Under the pieces are notes generated by a model that was not told the DNA's origin, did no database searches, and worked only from the letters and a program-made list of their open reading frames with translations. This document shows positions 34,583 through 44,016 of a stretch of 64,000 nt of DNA, one piece after another. Position 1 is the stretch's first letter. The number at the start of each line of letters is the position of its first letter. Position numbers and translations under genes: made by a program. The DNA lies in assembly GCF_019049245.1 (NCBI RefSeq), contig NZ_JAGMUK010000088.1:58370-122369 (forward strand), given 5' to 3'. The stretch comes from Streptomyces sp. AC555_RSS877 (lineage in GTDB: Bacteria; Actinomycetota; Actinomycetes; Streptomycetales; Streptomycetaceae).

Positions 34583-35095
34583 GTGTGCGACGTGGACGAA
34601 CTGGTGGAGCGTGTCGACGATCAAGATCGTGTGCTGGGGGTGGTGGTCAGCCGCCGACAGGCCATCAGGGAGGGTTGGCTGCACCGGGTCGCCGTGACGT
34701 TGTGTCGTGATGAGCGTGGGCGGTTCCTCCTTCACCGGCGGTCGGAGCAGCTGTCGCGCTTCCCCGGGCTCTACGAGGTCGTGGTCGGTGGCGCCGTGGA
34801 TGTCGGTGAGTCCTATGAAGAGGCCGCCGCGCGGGAACTGGCCGAAGAGCTGGGCATTCGTGTGCGGCCGCGCTTGCTGTTCACGTTCCTCAACCGCAGC
34901 GGTTTGAGCCCTCACTGGCTCGGCGTGCACGAAGCCGTGGTGCCGGACGCCGTGGCCGCCGATCCTGATGAGGTCGCCTGGCATGGCTGGCTGACGGGGC
35001 CGGAGCTGCGGTCGGCCCTGCTGGAGTGGCGCTTCACCCCCGACAGCCACGAAGCCTTCAGCCAGTATCTCGCGTTCCGGACCGCGCACTCCTGA
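34583..35095 (+). CDS. NUDIX hydrolase
   Basis: 170 residues from GTG 34583, with GGGAG eight bases upstream; a longer frame upstream lacks coding character. The NUDIX box is complete: GGAVDVGESYEEAAARELAEE with the catalytic Glu residues (about 79-99). N-terminal DELVERVDDQDRVLGVVVSR matches the IDI/YfcD-like subgroup. It hydrolyses nucleoside diphosphate derivatives linked to another moiety. It is a lone gene between IS remnants. Confidence 0.88.
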   Translation: MCDVDELVERVDDQDRVLGVVVSRRQAIREGWLHRVAVTLCRDERGRFLLHRRSEQLSRFPGLYEVVVGGAVDVGESYEEAAARELAEELGIRVRPRLLFTFLNRSGLSPHWLGVHEAVVPDAVAADPDEVAWHGWLTGPELRSALLEWRFTPDSHEAFSQYLAFRTAHS

Positions 35096-35179
35096 CCTTG
35101 CCCGCTTTTCGGGCTGGGGTGCCTGCTTGCGGCCAACTTGCCTGCAAAAGCACGGAACACGTCAACAACGATGCGAATA

Positions 35180-35315
35180 AGCCGCCTGTCCTGAACCGCC
35201 CGATCACTCCCTGGAACTGATCCCGCAGCCGCTCCGGGTACGGACCGTACTCGCCAATCGGCAGGAACGGCTCGATCAGCTTCCACTGGTCGTCGGTAAC
35301 TTGTCTGCGCGTCAC
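35180..35315 (-). pseudogene. IS5-family transposase N-terminal fragment
   Basis: RRQVTDDQWKLIEPFLP and GVIGRFRTGG are the first 45 residues of an IS5-type transposase; the frame then departs from the family. The remainder of the element is absent, so this is a stub left by deletion. Confidence 0.75.
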
Positions 35316-35367
35316 GATCGTCTTCCTACCGGATCCGCCTTCCAGGCGGATCCGGATCGGCGAGTTG

Positions 35368-35530
35368 TCAGGACGGCACGGCGGGGCAGCTGGTGCCCCG
35401 TGATGGGACTGTCAGGTCGGTGAGGTAGCTGTCCACGGCGTCCTCCATACATGGGCCGCTGGTGACGCTGCCGTGGCCGTGGCCCTCGTAGGTGAGGAGC
35501 ACGCCGCTGCGGCCGAGCTTGGGTGTGGGT
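35368..35530 (-). pseudogene. Tripeptidyl aminopeptidase-like C-terminal fragment
   Basis: The last 50 residues of a TAP/SlpD-like alpha/beta hydrolase are readable: SGVLLTYEGHGHGSVTSG (catalytic His region), DAVDSYLTDLTVPSRGT-C. Upstream of 35530 the frame shifts (VDLAAVAHRGVTITH) and the homology is lost. The DNA from there to 35829 holds no other gene. The protein family is secreted and cleaves peptides; this copy is non-functional. Confidence 0.6.
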
Positions 35531-35829
35531 GATGGTGACGCCGCGGTGGGCGACAGCGGCCAGGTCGACTGTCGGTGCCCGCCCCGGCTCGGCCGATCAC
35601 CCGGAGCCGGTTGGTCAGTGCTGGATCGGTCACTGCTGCCAGGAACGCTGGGCGCAACGGGACGCCGGCCCGGGACTTCACCGCGTGATAGCGAGCCCGC
35701 CGCGTATGGTCTCGGCTAGTACGCCGCCCGATCATGCAGCAGTCCCGATCACTTCTCTCCATGGCCAGTAGGGAGCACGCGCACCCTGCAAGGTGGATTC
35801 CGGGTTCGTGGAGACGATGACGATCGGGG

Positions 35830-36117
35830 TCAGTGCACGCTGACCGCGACCTCGCCGCTATAGGTCTCCCGGGTGTTGACGATGGGCGGGGGCAGTTGCC
35901 CGGCCGCTTCACGCATCTTGTTCATGCCGTCGAGGAAGGTGTGCTGTGAGGTCCAGTGCTGGGTCACGACGACCGTCTCCTCATCAGCCTTCATCACGTC
36001 GAACGAGATGAAGCCGCTCTGTTCGCGCAGCGCCGCCGCGGTGCTCTCGGCTCGGCGCACCTCCTCGGTCACGTTGGCCGGGTCCAGCTTGAAGATGGCC
36101 ACCACCTGGTAGGTCAT
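35830..36117 (-). CDS. Antibiotic biosynthesis monooxygenase (ABM)-domain protein
   Basis: 95 residues starting MTYQVVAIFKLDP. The small ferredoxin-like ABM fold is indicated by alternating strands and helices with SGFISFDVMKADEETVVVTQHWTSQHTFLDG. Members are cofactor-free monooxygenases or quinone-handling proteins. It follows the carboxymuconolactone decarboxylase-like gene by 111 bp on the same strand and is probably part of the ECF41 sigma module. Confidence 0.8.
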   Translation of the reverse strand: MTYQVVAIFKLDPANVTEEVRRAESTAAALREQSGFISFDVMKADEETVVVTQHWTSQHTFLDGMNKMREAAGQLPPPIVNTRETYSGEVAVSVH

Positions 36118-36228
36118 CTGACGATTCCTTTCGTAAGAATGCGACGGTGCGAAGCCTTGTCGTCTGTGTCATGCACGGTCCGGCCCGGAGGGAACGGGTC
36201 CTGGGGCGGGCCAGGTTTGGCCTGGCGG

Positions 36229-36708
36229 TCAGCTCGACGTACTGGCGAACATGCCGGGCTCGTAGGAGCCTCCCGGGTTGTGCACGATCACGTTCATCCG
36301 GGTGGCCGCGTTGATCAGGGCGATCAGGCAGACCAGCGCGCCGACCTGGTCGTCGTCGTAGTGCTTGCGCACCTCGGCCCAGGTCTCGTCGGACACGCCG
36401 TGGTCGCCGAGCCGGGTGCCTTCCTCGGCGAGCGCCAGTGCGGCGCGCTCGGCCTCGGTGAACACGGTGCTGTGCTGCCAGGCGGCGACCAGGTTGAGCC
36501 GGAGCGCGGTCTCACCGGCGGCTGCGGCCTCCTTGGTGTGGACGTCGACGCAGAAACCGCAGCCGTTGATCTGGCCGACCCGCAACTCCACCAGTTCACG
36601 CAGGGTCTTCGGCAGCGTCGACCCCTTCAGGGCCAACGAGGTGTTGTAGAACCGCTTGGCGACCTTCGCGGCGGTCGGGCTGTCGAACAGGTTGAAACGG
36701 GGTTCCAT
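36229..36708 (-). CDS. Carboxymuconolactone decarboxylase/AhpD-like protein
   Basis: 159 residues from ATG 36708 with GAGGAC upstream; a longer frame exists but its first 34 codons look non-coding. The redox motif CGFCVDVHTKEA (E-x-C-x2-C-x3-H type) near residues 50-60 marks the AhpD-like alkylhydroperoxidase group. Members reduce peroxides or act as decarboxylases. Such genes are the standard partner of ECF41 sigma factors, and here the sigma gene is divergent, 180 bp away. Confidence 0.88.
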   Translation of the reverse strand: MEPRFNLFDSPTAAKVAKRFYNTSLALKGSTLPKTLRELVELRVGQINGCGFCVDVHTKEAAAAGETALRLNLVAAWQHSTVFTEAERAALALAEEGTRLGDHGVSDETWAEVRKHYDDDQVGALVCLIALINAATRMNVIVHNPGGSYEPGMFASTSS

Positions 36709-36820
36709 GACGCCGTCCTCACTTGTGGTGTTGCGTGCCGCTGCACTGGACGAACACAAGATGCCGACCGCTCGGGCCTTGTGACGGCGCGGTGATGTGG
36801 CGTGCGTCACTGGCCGCGCG

Positions 36821-36847
36821 TGTCACAAAGCGGTGGGGGCCGGCGTC
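36821..36847 (+). promoter_or_regulatory. ECF41-type promoter of the sigma gene
   Basis: TGTCACA at 36821-36827 and CGTC at 36844-36847, separated by exactly 16 bases, match the ECF41 consensus. It lies 43 bp before the sigma start, so the sigma factor should transcribe its own gene. I did not find the same pattern reading toward the decarboxylase gene. Confidence 0.8.
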
Positions 36848-36889
36848 TGGTGTACGGCACAGTCGACAGCGAACGGGCAGGAGCCGACG

Positions 36890-37822
36890 ATGGACGACCG
36901 AACCACGAGCGACTGGACAAGGGACACCTCCGAGCCGGTAGCTCGTGGCGACCGCATGGACAGCGCCACGCAGGCGTTCGTCGCCCACCGCAACCTGCTG
37001 TTCACCGTCGCCTACGAGATGCTCGGCTCGGCCGCCGACGCCGAGGACGTCCTGCAGGAGACCTGGTTACGGTGGGCGGGCGTCGATCCCGACACCGTGC
37101 GGGACCAGCGCGCGTACCTGGTCCGGATCACCACCCGTCAAGCGCTGAGCCATCTGCGCACGCTCAGCCGGCGCAAGGAGACCTACGTCGGCCCCTGGCT
37201 GCCCGAGCCGCTGCTCACCGCACCCGACCTGGCCGAGGACGTCGACCTGGCCGACAGCGTCTCCATGGCAATGCTGCTGGTGCTGGAGACGCTGACCCCG
37301 ACCGAACGGGCGGTGTTCGTCCTGCGCGACGTATTCGACCTCGGGTACGACGAGATCGCCGAAGCCGTCGACAAGAGCCCGGCCGCCGTCCGCCAGATCG
37401 CCCACCGGGCACGGGCCCACGTCACCGCGCGCCGACCGCGCGGGGTCACTTCCCCTGCTGAGACCCGACGCACCGTCAAGGCGTTCCAGCGCGCGGTTGA
37501 AACGGGCGACCTGCAACGCCTGCTCGACATCCTCGCGCCGGACGTCGTCCTGCTGACCGACGGCGGCGGAGTCGTGCAGGCCGCCCTCGCGCCCGTCGTG
37601 GGAGCCGACCAGGTGGCCCAGGTGCTGGGCAGGGTCGCCGCCGCGATGTCGCTGCAGCCGACACAGGTCAACGGCGACCCGGCGCTGATCGTCCGCCTGG
37701 GCGCCCAGATCGACACCATCTTGGCGATCCGCATCGACGACGGCCTCATCACCGGGCTCTACGCCGTCCGCAATCCCGAGAAGCTGGCGCATCTGGAACG
37801 GGAGACCACCTTGCGCCGCTAG
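36890..37822 (+). CDS. ECF41-family RNA polymerase sigma factor (SigJ-like)
   Basis: 310 residues from ATG 36890 with AGGAG seven bases upstream; upstream starts would lie before the promoter. Sigma region 2 (FVAHRNLLFTVAYEMLGSAADAEDVLQ, about 27-53) and region 4 (LTPTERAVFVLRDVFDLGYDEIAE) are followed by the C-terminal SnoaL-like domain of about 110 residues that defines ECF41 and controls activity in place of an anti-sigma factor. The DGGG-containing linker (LLTDGGGVVQAALAP) is present. It is divergent from the decarboxylase-like gene. Confidence 0.9.
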   Translation: MDDRTTSDWTRDTSEPVARGDRMDSATQAFVAHRNLLFTVAYEMLGSAADAEDVLQETWLRWAGVDPDTVRDQRAYLVRITTRQALSHLRTLSRRKETYVGPWLPEPLLTAPDLAEDVDLADSVSMAMLLVLETLTPTERAVFVLRDVFDLGYDEIAEAVDKSPAAVRQIAHRARAHVTARRPRGVTSPAETRRTVKAFQRAVETGDLQRLLDILAPDVVLLTDGGGVVQAALAPVVGADQVAQVLGRVAAAMSLQPTQVNGDPALIVRLGAQIDTILAIRIDDGLITGLYAVRNPEKLAHLERETTLRR

Positions 37823-38551
37823 GCCCAATGACTGGGCCATCCGCCTCTCGAAATGCGGCGGCGCGAGCGGCCGGTCGCCCTGTGGCTCCTCGGCGCCCTC
37901 GGGGCGTGGATCGGCGTCGGGCGTCGGAGCCGCGGCGGTCGGCGGTGAGCCGGGGACCACAGGCAGGACAGGCGAGGAACGGGCAGACAAGGCGGGGCGC
38001 AGCAGCCGACTCGGGGATGACGGTGCCAGTGCCCCGCCCTCCGGCGGCCATTCTGCGCTGACCGGGTGATGTCTGGGCCCGGCAGCGCGCGGCTCCGCCA
38101 TCGCGCGCGAGACGGCAGAGGGGCGCCCTGATCCCCTCGCCCGCGCCGCACACACCCCCCTTCCTTTCCTGGCGTCCGGGACGAGCGCGGGTGGCGTAGA
38201 AGAATGGCCCTGGCCCGACCACAGCCGGACCAGCATGGTCACCTGGAGGGTTTTCGGGTGGGTGAAGTCGGTGTCGACGTCGCTCGCGACACCTCCGACA
38301 GGCGGCGACATCCCGCACGCTGCCACCGCGCCCGCCCCGACCTCTCCCCCGGCGACGTCCCCATATGACGGCGCCGCCGCACTGACGGCGGCCGGGCGCG
38401 TCGGCCTCGGCCCACGCGCAGCCGGCGAGCGTGCCCGATCCCCGGCTGCGCCCGCGCCGCCCATCCCGCCCTCTTCTCCTCAGCTTGGGGCGTGGATCGA
38501 AAATGCCTGGTGATGATGACGGAGAGCCCCTGTGCGATCCAGAATGATGGG
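37823..38551. other. Gene-poor region
   Basis: About 730 bp of GC-rich DNA with no frame that shows family motifs or a convincing RBS; long frames here are antisense or shadow frames. I see no repeats or tRNA. Confidence 0.5.
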
Positions 38552-39094
38552 ATGGTCACCCTTGAGACTTCACGTTTAATCTTGCGTCGCTGGCGCGAGG
38601 AAGACGTTGCGCCCATGGCTGCCATCAATGCCGACCCCGAGGTCATGCGGTGGATCCGTGACGGCAGCGTCCGTGACGCACAGCAGACTCGCGACGGGGT
38701 CCAGGCGTGGGAGAGCGAGTGGGAGTCACAGGGCTTCGGCCTGTTCGCCGTGGAGATCCGGTCCACTGGCGAACTGGCCGGGTTCACCGGCCTTTCGGTG
38801 CCCAACTTCTTGCCGGAGGTACTGCTGGCGGTTGAAGTCGGCTGGCGGCTGGGACGTTCCCACTGGGGGCAGGGCTTGGCCACCGAGGCCGCTGCGGCCG
38901 CTGTACGGTTCGGGTTCGATGAGCGAGGGCTGGAGCGGATCGTCAGCATCACTCAAGTGGGCAACGACGCCTCAGAACGGATCATGACCAAACTGGGGAT
39001 GCATCTGGCCCGCGAGACCGTCAATCCCACCTGCGGTCGGCGCGTACGGGTATTCGAGCTGTCGTCGGACCAGTACGTCACAACCACTCGTTGA
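38552..39094 (+). CDS. GNAT N-acetyltransferase (RimJ/RimL type)
   Basis: 180 residues from ATG 38552; TLETSRLILRRWREED is the standard N-terminus of this GNAT subgroup. Acetyl-CoA binding is shown by GRSHWGQGLATEAAAAAVRFGF (about 112-133) and LERIVSITQVGNDASERIMTKLGM. It transfers an acetyl group to an amine of a protein or small molecule. Its 3' end overlaps an IS remnant on the other strand by 17 bases, so the last residues may be altered. Confidence 0.88.
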   Translation: MVTLETSRLILRRWREEDVAPMAAINADPEVMRWIRDGSVRDAQQTRDGVQAWESEWESQGFGLFAVEIRSTGELAGFTGLSVPNFLPEVLLAVEVGWRLGRSHWGQGLATEAAAAAVRFGFDERGLERIVSITQVGNDASERIMTKLGMHLARETVNPTCGRRVRVFELSSDQYVTTTR

Positions 39095-39276
39095 TGGCGG
39101 CAGCGAGGACGGTAGCCTCGTAGCGGACCACGATTTCGTCGTACCTGGTGGCCACAGCTCGATGTCTCTTGAGGGCGATTGACGCCGCACTCGATCACGT
39201 GCCGGGCCATGTAGTCCTCTGGGTCGAACTTCGGTGGCCGGCCACCGCTGGACCCCCCGGCCTGGCTGGGGAGCAA
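39078..39276 (-). pseudogene. IS5-family transposase C-terminal fragment
   Basis: GGSSGGRPPKFDPEDYMARHVIECGVNR is followed, after a frameshift, by RHRAVATRYDEIVVRYEATVLAAAINEWL and a stop. These are the last 65 residues of an IS5-family transposase. The rest is missing. Confidence 0.75.
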
Positions 39277-39297
39277 TTGCCAGCGACAGAAGGTTGG

Positions 39298-39771
39298 TCA
39301 GGGCCACGAGATGTTGAGCGGCAGATCTCGGTGGAAGACGGCCATAGCCAGGCCAGGGCCGTTGTAGTCGTCGACGGTCTTCGCATCGAAACCCAGGCTG
39401 CGATGGAAGGCGATCGAGCCGGTGTTCTCGATTGACGTGATCGCCTTCAACTGCTGTGCACCATGACGTTCTGCTGCTTCAGCGAACGCCGAATACAGAC
39501 GACGCCCGAGACCGGTGCCACGGACGTCGTCCCGTGTGGCGATCAGATGCACGTACCCGGTGCCGTCTGGGGTGACGAACCCGAAGATGTACCCACGGAT
39601 TCCGTCCTCGGCACGGGCAACCAAGCAGGTGGAACCGAACTCCTGCACCAGTGCCAGAAGGTGCAGGGACCGGAGATCGCGTCCGCCCCAGTATCGGGTG
39701 TGATCAGTCAGGACCCGGTGGAAGTCGGCCACCCCGGCTGGTGCGATGTGTATGTCCATGATGGCGATCAT
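39298..39771 (-). CDS. GNAT N-acetyltransferase
   Basis: 157 residues from ATG 39771 (another ATG four codons later gives MDIHIAPAG). The central GNAT core YVHLIATRDDVRGTGLGRRLYSAF carries the acetyl-CoA loop, followed by SIENTGSIAFHRSLGF. An N-terminal stretch of the longer frame has no coding character. It is a lone gene next to an IS fragment; the substrate is unknown. Confidence 0.85.
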   Translation of the reverse strand: MIAIMDIHIAPAGVADFHRVLTDHTRYWGGRDLRSLHLLALVQEFGSTCLVARAEDGIRGYIFGFVTPDGTGYVHLIATRDDVRGTGLGRRLYSAFAEAAERHGAQQLKAITSIENTGSIAFHRSLGFDAKTVDDYNGPGLAMAVFHRDLPLNISWP

Positions 39772-40640
39772 GGCAGGCGCCTCAGAGCAGCTACGAGACA
39801 GGTTCTGGCACCGCTTGGCGGTGTAGCTGCGGGCCTCGCGCAAATCGTCCACGGTGTCTGCGGCTTTTGGAAAACCCCATCGGCCCGGGCAGGCTGCGGC
39901 GGGGACTCCGGGCCAACCGGGCCGGACCCGCGCAGCCGTCAGCCTCGTCGGCGGAACAGGCCGCTTCCGCCCCCGCAAAACCGACACCGGCCGCCGTGCC
40001 GTCACCGGAAGGATCAGAAGTGCCGTTCTCTAGACAGTGGAGCGGAGCGGGGTGTACCGCCCCATGACAGCCGTACTACTACAGCAAACGCCCCCACGGC
40101 AGCGACCACGCTCTTACTCAACGTCCGACCAGCGAAGACACCCGGCCTGACATACCGTCACTGACACCAACCCACTGACACCAACCCGGCACATCACAGG
40201 ATCGGAGCTCGAGATCAGACGGAGGCCGTGTTCACGTCCCCGGATCCCCACACGGGCGATCACATTCGGGGCACCGCTCGAGGCCATCATGTGATCAGCC
40301 CCGGGCCGCTCGGGTGTCCAGCGGACAGCGAAAGATGGTAATCAACCAGATCGCCGGGCGCTTGAGCCGGAATCGCGTCCGTCCAGAACTTCAATGTCGG
40401 TGATAGGGGTCCGGGAGGTATCCAAGCTCAGCCGGATGATGTCCAGGCCACCGCGTTCGAGTTGGATCATCGAAGAACCCGACGAAACGGGTGGCGCGGT
40501 CAGCAGGTTGATGCAAGTTGCGGTACATGTGCACGGGCCGCAGTAGGGCCGGTCAGCGACCCCTTCGGCTAGGACCTGTCTGCGCGGTCTCGCGGCTGGA
40601 CCTTGACCTCAAGTTGACTTGAGGTTCCAGAGTGATCTGC
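39772..40640. other. Gene-poor region
   Basis: About 870 bp with lower and uneven GC and no recognisable gene; short open frames on both strands lack motifs and ribosome binding sites. It probably contains worn-out gene debris. Confidence 0.45.
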
Positions 40641-41033
40641 ATGGATACTGAAACCGCAGATATCAAGGCCATCGAACAGGTCGTCACCACTGTCGAGCGC
40701 GCTCAGCGCGCCAAAGACGTCGAGGGGTTCCTCGCACTCTTCCACCCCGACGCCCTCTGGACGACCGGCCACGGCAAGGTCCTGATCGGCTTCGATGCGA
40801 TCGCGGAGTTCACCCGCGCCGTGCTGCCCGCAGCCAGCTGGGACGGTGAAATCACTTACGAGGCAGTGCACACGCAATTCCTGCGGCCCGACGTGGCGGC
40901 CGTCAAGGTTCGGCAGGTCTACCACTCGCCAGAGGGCGACACGGAAGGCGCTCCGCTCTACGTCATGACCAAGCAGGATGACGGGAGGTGGCTGCTGCAC
41001 GCATGCCAGAACACCGAAGTCCGGGTCGAATAG
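40641..41033 (+). CDS. SgcJ/SnoaL-like NTF2-fold protein (DUF4440 type)
   Basis: 130 residues from ATG 40641. The NTF2-like pattern is clear: AIEQVVTTVERAQRAKDVEGFLALFHPDALW, then alternating strands ending RWLLHACQNTEV. SgcJ/EcaC-type proteins occur in antibiotic clusters and as small-molecule-binding or isomerase proteins. It lies alone, just before an IS remnant. Confidence 0.75.
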   Translation: MDTETADIKAIEQVVTTVERAQRAKDVEGFLALFHPDALWTTGHGKVLIGFDAIAEFTRAVLPAASWDGEITYEAVHTQFLRPDVAAVKVRQVYHSPEGDTEGAPLYVMTKQDDGRWLLHACQNTEVRVE

Positions 41034-41082
41034 AACCCGATCGACCACGTGACTGGTCCATGTTCGGATCGTTGTCCTGAGC

Positions 41083-42007
41083 ATGACGCGGGGTGGTCTG
41101 ACAGCGGCGGAGTGGGAACGGCTGCGGCCGTTCCTGCCGGTGAGCAATGGACGTTGTGGCCGGTGGCGGGATCACCGGCCGGTGATCGACGGGATTCTCC
41201 ACTGGGTGCGGACCGGCGGGCAGTGGCGGGATCTGCCCGAGCGGTTCGGCCCGTGGAAGACGGTCTATGAGCGCCATCGGCTGTGGTCGGCCGACGGCAC
41301 GAGGGAACGCCTGCTGCGGCAGGTCCAGGCCGCAGCCGACGCCGCTGGTGAAACCGACTGGGACAGCGCGGTGGGCTCCACCATCGTGCGAGCCCATCAG
41401 CACGCGGCCGGTGCCCGGTCCGACCCGCCGCCGGCGCCCGCGTCAAAGGGGGCCGAAGCGGCAGAACATCAGGGCGAAACACCGTGGCAAAGCCTGCTCG
41501 CCCGGCTGGCGGAGGTGGTGCAGGAGGTGAGGGACTGGGCCGCTCGCGGGGCGGGTTCACCAGCAAACTCCACCTGAGCGCCGACGGCCGTTGTCGCCCG
41601 CTGTCCTTGGTCATCACGCCGGGGCAGCGGGTGCACTGCACCCAGTTCCAGACGGTGCTGGCAAAGATCTGCGGGTCGGTTCGGGACGGCCTCGCACGAA
41701 GCCCGACAGCCTCGCCGCCGACAAGGGATACAGCAACGGCCCGTGCTACGAGTCTCTGCGGCGTCGGGGCATCCGGCACACGATCCCGGAGAAGCCCGAC
41801 AGTCAGGCCGCCCGCCTGCGCAAAGGCTCATCCGGCGGGCGGCCATCCGGCTTCGACGAGGAGCGGTACAAGAAACGCAAGACCGTGGAACGGGCGATCA
41901 ACCGACTCAAGCAGTCCCAAGCGGTGGCCAGGCGGTACGACGAGCGCGGTTACCTCTTCCTTGGCACCGTCACCGCCGCGTCGCTTGCCATATGGCTCCG
42001 GTCCTGA
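41083..42007 (+). pseudogene. Frameshifted IS5-family transposase
   Basis: Frame 1 (41083-41577) has LTAAEWERLRPFLPV, WRDLPERFGPWKTVYERHRLW and STIVRAHQHAAGAR, but the DS-T catalytic region reads DSAVGSTIV, which appears damaged. Frame 2 continues with LGRSRGGFTSKLHLSADG from 41536, then a one-base shift near 41690 leads to TKPDSLAADKGYSN, GIRHTIPEK, GGRPSGFDEERYK and TVERAINRLKQ up to 42007. One shift may be programmed, the second is not. It is inactive but almost full length. Confidence 0.85.
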
Positions 42008-42070
42008 CAAATGCGAGGCAGGTCAGAACCCGCTCGGACCGGTCTGTGAGTGCCGTCTTATGGTTCCGAA

Positions 42071-42640
42071 ATGAGTAACTCTGCTGCGGCTGCTGTCCTC
42101 ACCACCACCGACCTGCCCGAAGCCATACGTGCGGTGCGTACCTTGCTGGGCATGGCAGACCTCGGTCAGGGAGAGGTCGACTTCGAAGCCGTGATCAGGT
42201 CGCCGGATGTCCTGGCGCAAGTACGTCACGTACTGCCCGACCTCGAATGGTGGGCGTCGGCCGGCGAGGAGCGCGGTTCGTCGGAGGGCGGCGACAACCC
42301 TGCGGACTGCCTGCCGATCCAAGTGTTCGACTGGGGTCGTTCGCTGGACCGAGCTGAGCCCTTCATCGCCGCTCTGGGGCCAGATCCCGCGGCTGTTCGG
42401 TGGGATCTGCACGCATGGCCTGCGGTTCCCGAAGCGGGACTGGAGGCGATCTCGCAGAAGTACGCGTACCTCACGCTGACAGTGAACTCCCGGGACCTCT
42501 ATCAGGACGAGCCGTCGCAGGACCACACCATCCACGTACACGTCCGGAACCGGAACGGCGACCAGATCGCCCGCGTCCACTGGCTCGCCGATCAAGTGGG
42601 TGGCCGGTTCACAGGCAGGGTGGAGGTGGCGCCTCTGTAA
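42071..42640 (+). CDS. Hypothetical protein
   Basis: 189 residues starting MSNSAAAAVLTTTDLPEA; not recognised. It is acidic, soluble, with no signal peptide. The middle part (VRWDLHAWPAVPEAGLEAISQKYAYLTLTVNSRDLYQDEPSQDH) looks like a well-formed alpha/beta domain. It sits between an IS remnant and the CTCTGC repeat and ends 34 bp before the repeat. Function unknown. Confidence 0.6.
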   Translation: MSNSAAAAVLTTTDLPEAIRAVRTLLGMADLGQGEVDFEAVIRSPDVLAQVRHVLPDLEWWASAGEERGSSEGGDNPADCLPIQVFDWGRSLDRAEPFIAALGPDPAAVRWDLHAWPAVPEAGLEAISQKYAYLTLTVNSRDLYQDEPSQDHTIHVHVRNRNGDQIARVHWLADQVGGRFTGRVEVAPL

Positions 42641-42644
42641 CCCC

Positions 42645-42930
42645 TCAGCAAACAGGCAAGGCCGCCGTCTCCATCTGCCTCTGCCTCTGCCTCTGCCTCT
42701 GCCTCTGCCTCTGCCTCTGCCTCTGCCTCTGCCTCTGCCTCTGCCTCTGCCTCTGCCACATGATCGGCCGGACACGTCCCAGCGGTTCGCCCTCAGCACG
42801 CAGCAGTTCAGCTATCTCGGTAGCAAGTGCTGGGAACGCATCCGCCAGTTGTGGATACAGCCCGTCTGTCACCAACGCACGAGCGATACTCCACCTCACA
42901 TACGACAAGGAGGGCGGTGACGGCGCCGCA
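42645..42930 (-). pseudogene. Possible gene fragment with a Gln-Arg repeat tail
   Basis: On the minus strand the sequence SYVRWSIARALVTDGLYPQLADAFPALATEIAELLRAEGEPL looks like a natural helical protein end and runs directly into about 14 Gln-Arg pairs coded by the hexamer run, then stops. No start or upstream domain could be assigned; the frame upstream is implausible. It may be the C-terminus of an unknown protein into whose end the repeat expanded. Confidence 0.35.
42673..42757. repeat. CTCTGC hexanucleotide tandem repeat (about 14 copies)
   Basis: An uninterrupted run of about 14 CTCTGC units. On the plus strand it would read Leu-Cys or Leu-Pro repeats, on the minus strand Gln-Arg repeats. 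A six-base unit keeps frame when copy number changes. It is not a CRISPR array: there are no spacers. Confidence 0.9.
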
Positions 42931-43269
42931 GGGAAGCTGTTGCCGGCCGCGACGGCGGCACCTGCTACGGGAATGGCCCCCTGGGCCTGTTTCAGGTGCG
43001 ACTTCCTTGCCCAGGTCGCTGGCTCCGGGCACACGGTGAGCCGGCCGCAGTCAGCGTCGTGCCGACGTGGCAGGCGAGGTCGGGATCGATGGCCTCCCAC
43101 TCGCCGGCAAAGCCGCCTCGCAGCCACCTTGCTGTAGCAGTTGATGCACGTGAGCCCGTGCGGCGGCCCGGGCTTGAGTGAGGGACGGGGCGCGCGCAAA
43201 AGAGGCGGTTCAGCGCGTGCGTGGGATGACGAGTCCGGTGCCCGGGTAGCCGCCGTCGGCGATCGTGAG

Positions 43270-43600
43270 CGTCTTGCCGCCCCAACCACCAGGTCGTCAT
43301 CGACGCCGACACCCGCCTGGTCGTTCGTGGTCGGCCGGCCGCTCGCCGGCAACCGCAACGACTGCAAGGCGTGGGAGGAGTCCGGCCAAGGCCGCTGTCG
43401 CCGCGAGCGTGGCCAGGCAGAACTCCCGGACTGGAAAGAGGAACACAACAGGTCCCACAAGCAGGTCCGCGCCCGCGTTGAGCACGTCTTCGCCCGCATG
43501 AAGACCTGGAATCCTCCGCGACTGCCGCCTTAAAGGCGACGGCATCCATCACGCCATGCTCGGCATCGCCCGGATGCACAACCTTGCCCTCGCCGGCTAG
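43270..43600 (+). pseudogene. IS5/IS1480-like transposase remnant
   Basis: Pieces in changing frames: VIDADTRLV, VGRPLAGNRNDCKAWEESG, then DWKEEHNRSHKQVRARVEHVFARMKTW, and after a shift LRDCRLKGDGIHHAMLGIARMHNLALAG to the stop. These form the C-terminal DDE half of a transposase. The DNA from 43601 to 44016 contains nothing recognisable. Confidence 0.7.
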
Positions 43601-44016
43601 ATCAGAGAGCCGTGCGGCGGCCAACCCTGCCCGAGCCGATACAGGGATCATTTATGCGCCATCCCTTGGCCCAGCACGGACGGTCTGACGGAGTCTCACG
43701 GCCCCATTCCCCTCAAATGCGGCGATCTCAAATGCGCTGGCGGACTGAAGAATGAGCCAACAGCGCACACAAAAAGCCAAATTGATTTCGCCCCATCCGC
43801 AGGTAGCGGAGAAGCCGGCAAACGAACCCGGCCTGTTGGGCGGGGACCTTCCGTCGAACAGGCCCTACCCTGACCTTACTTCCGACATTTTCACCGTTGC
43901 GTGTGTCCGCAGAAGATGAAGTTTTCCATCCTGGGCCCGAGACATCCAGACAGAAAACTGTACCCCCCACGAGATCAGGGCTTCGGCGTAGTCGGCGGGC
44001 GGCGCCCGTTTTGTGA

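Noticed and set aside
36709..36820. Second ECF41 promoter toward the decarboxylase-like gene
   Set aside because: TTGTGACG near 36780 resembles the -35 element but no GACG at the correct 16-17 base distance was found.
42673..42757. Possible CRISPR array
   Set aside because: The units are contiguous hexamers without spacers; it is a microsatellite.
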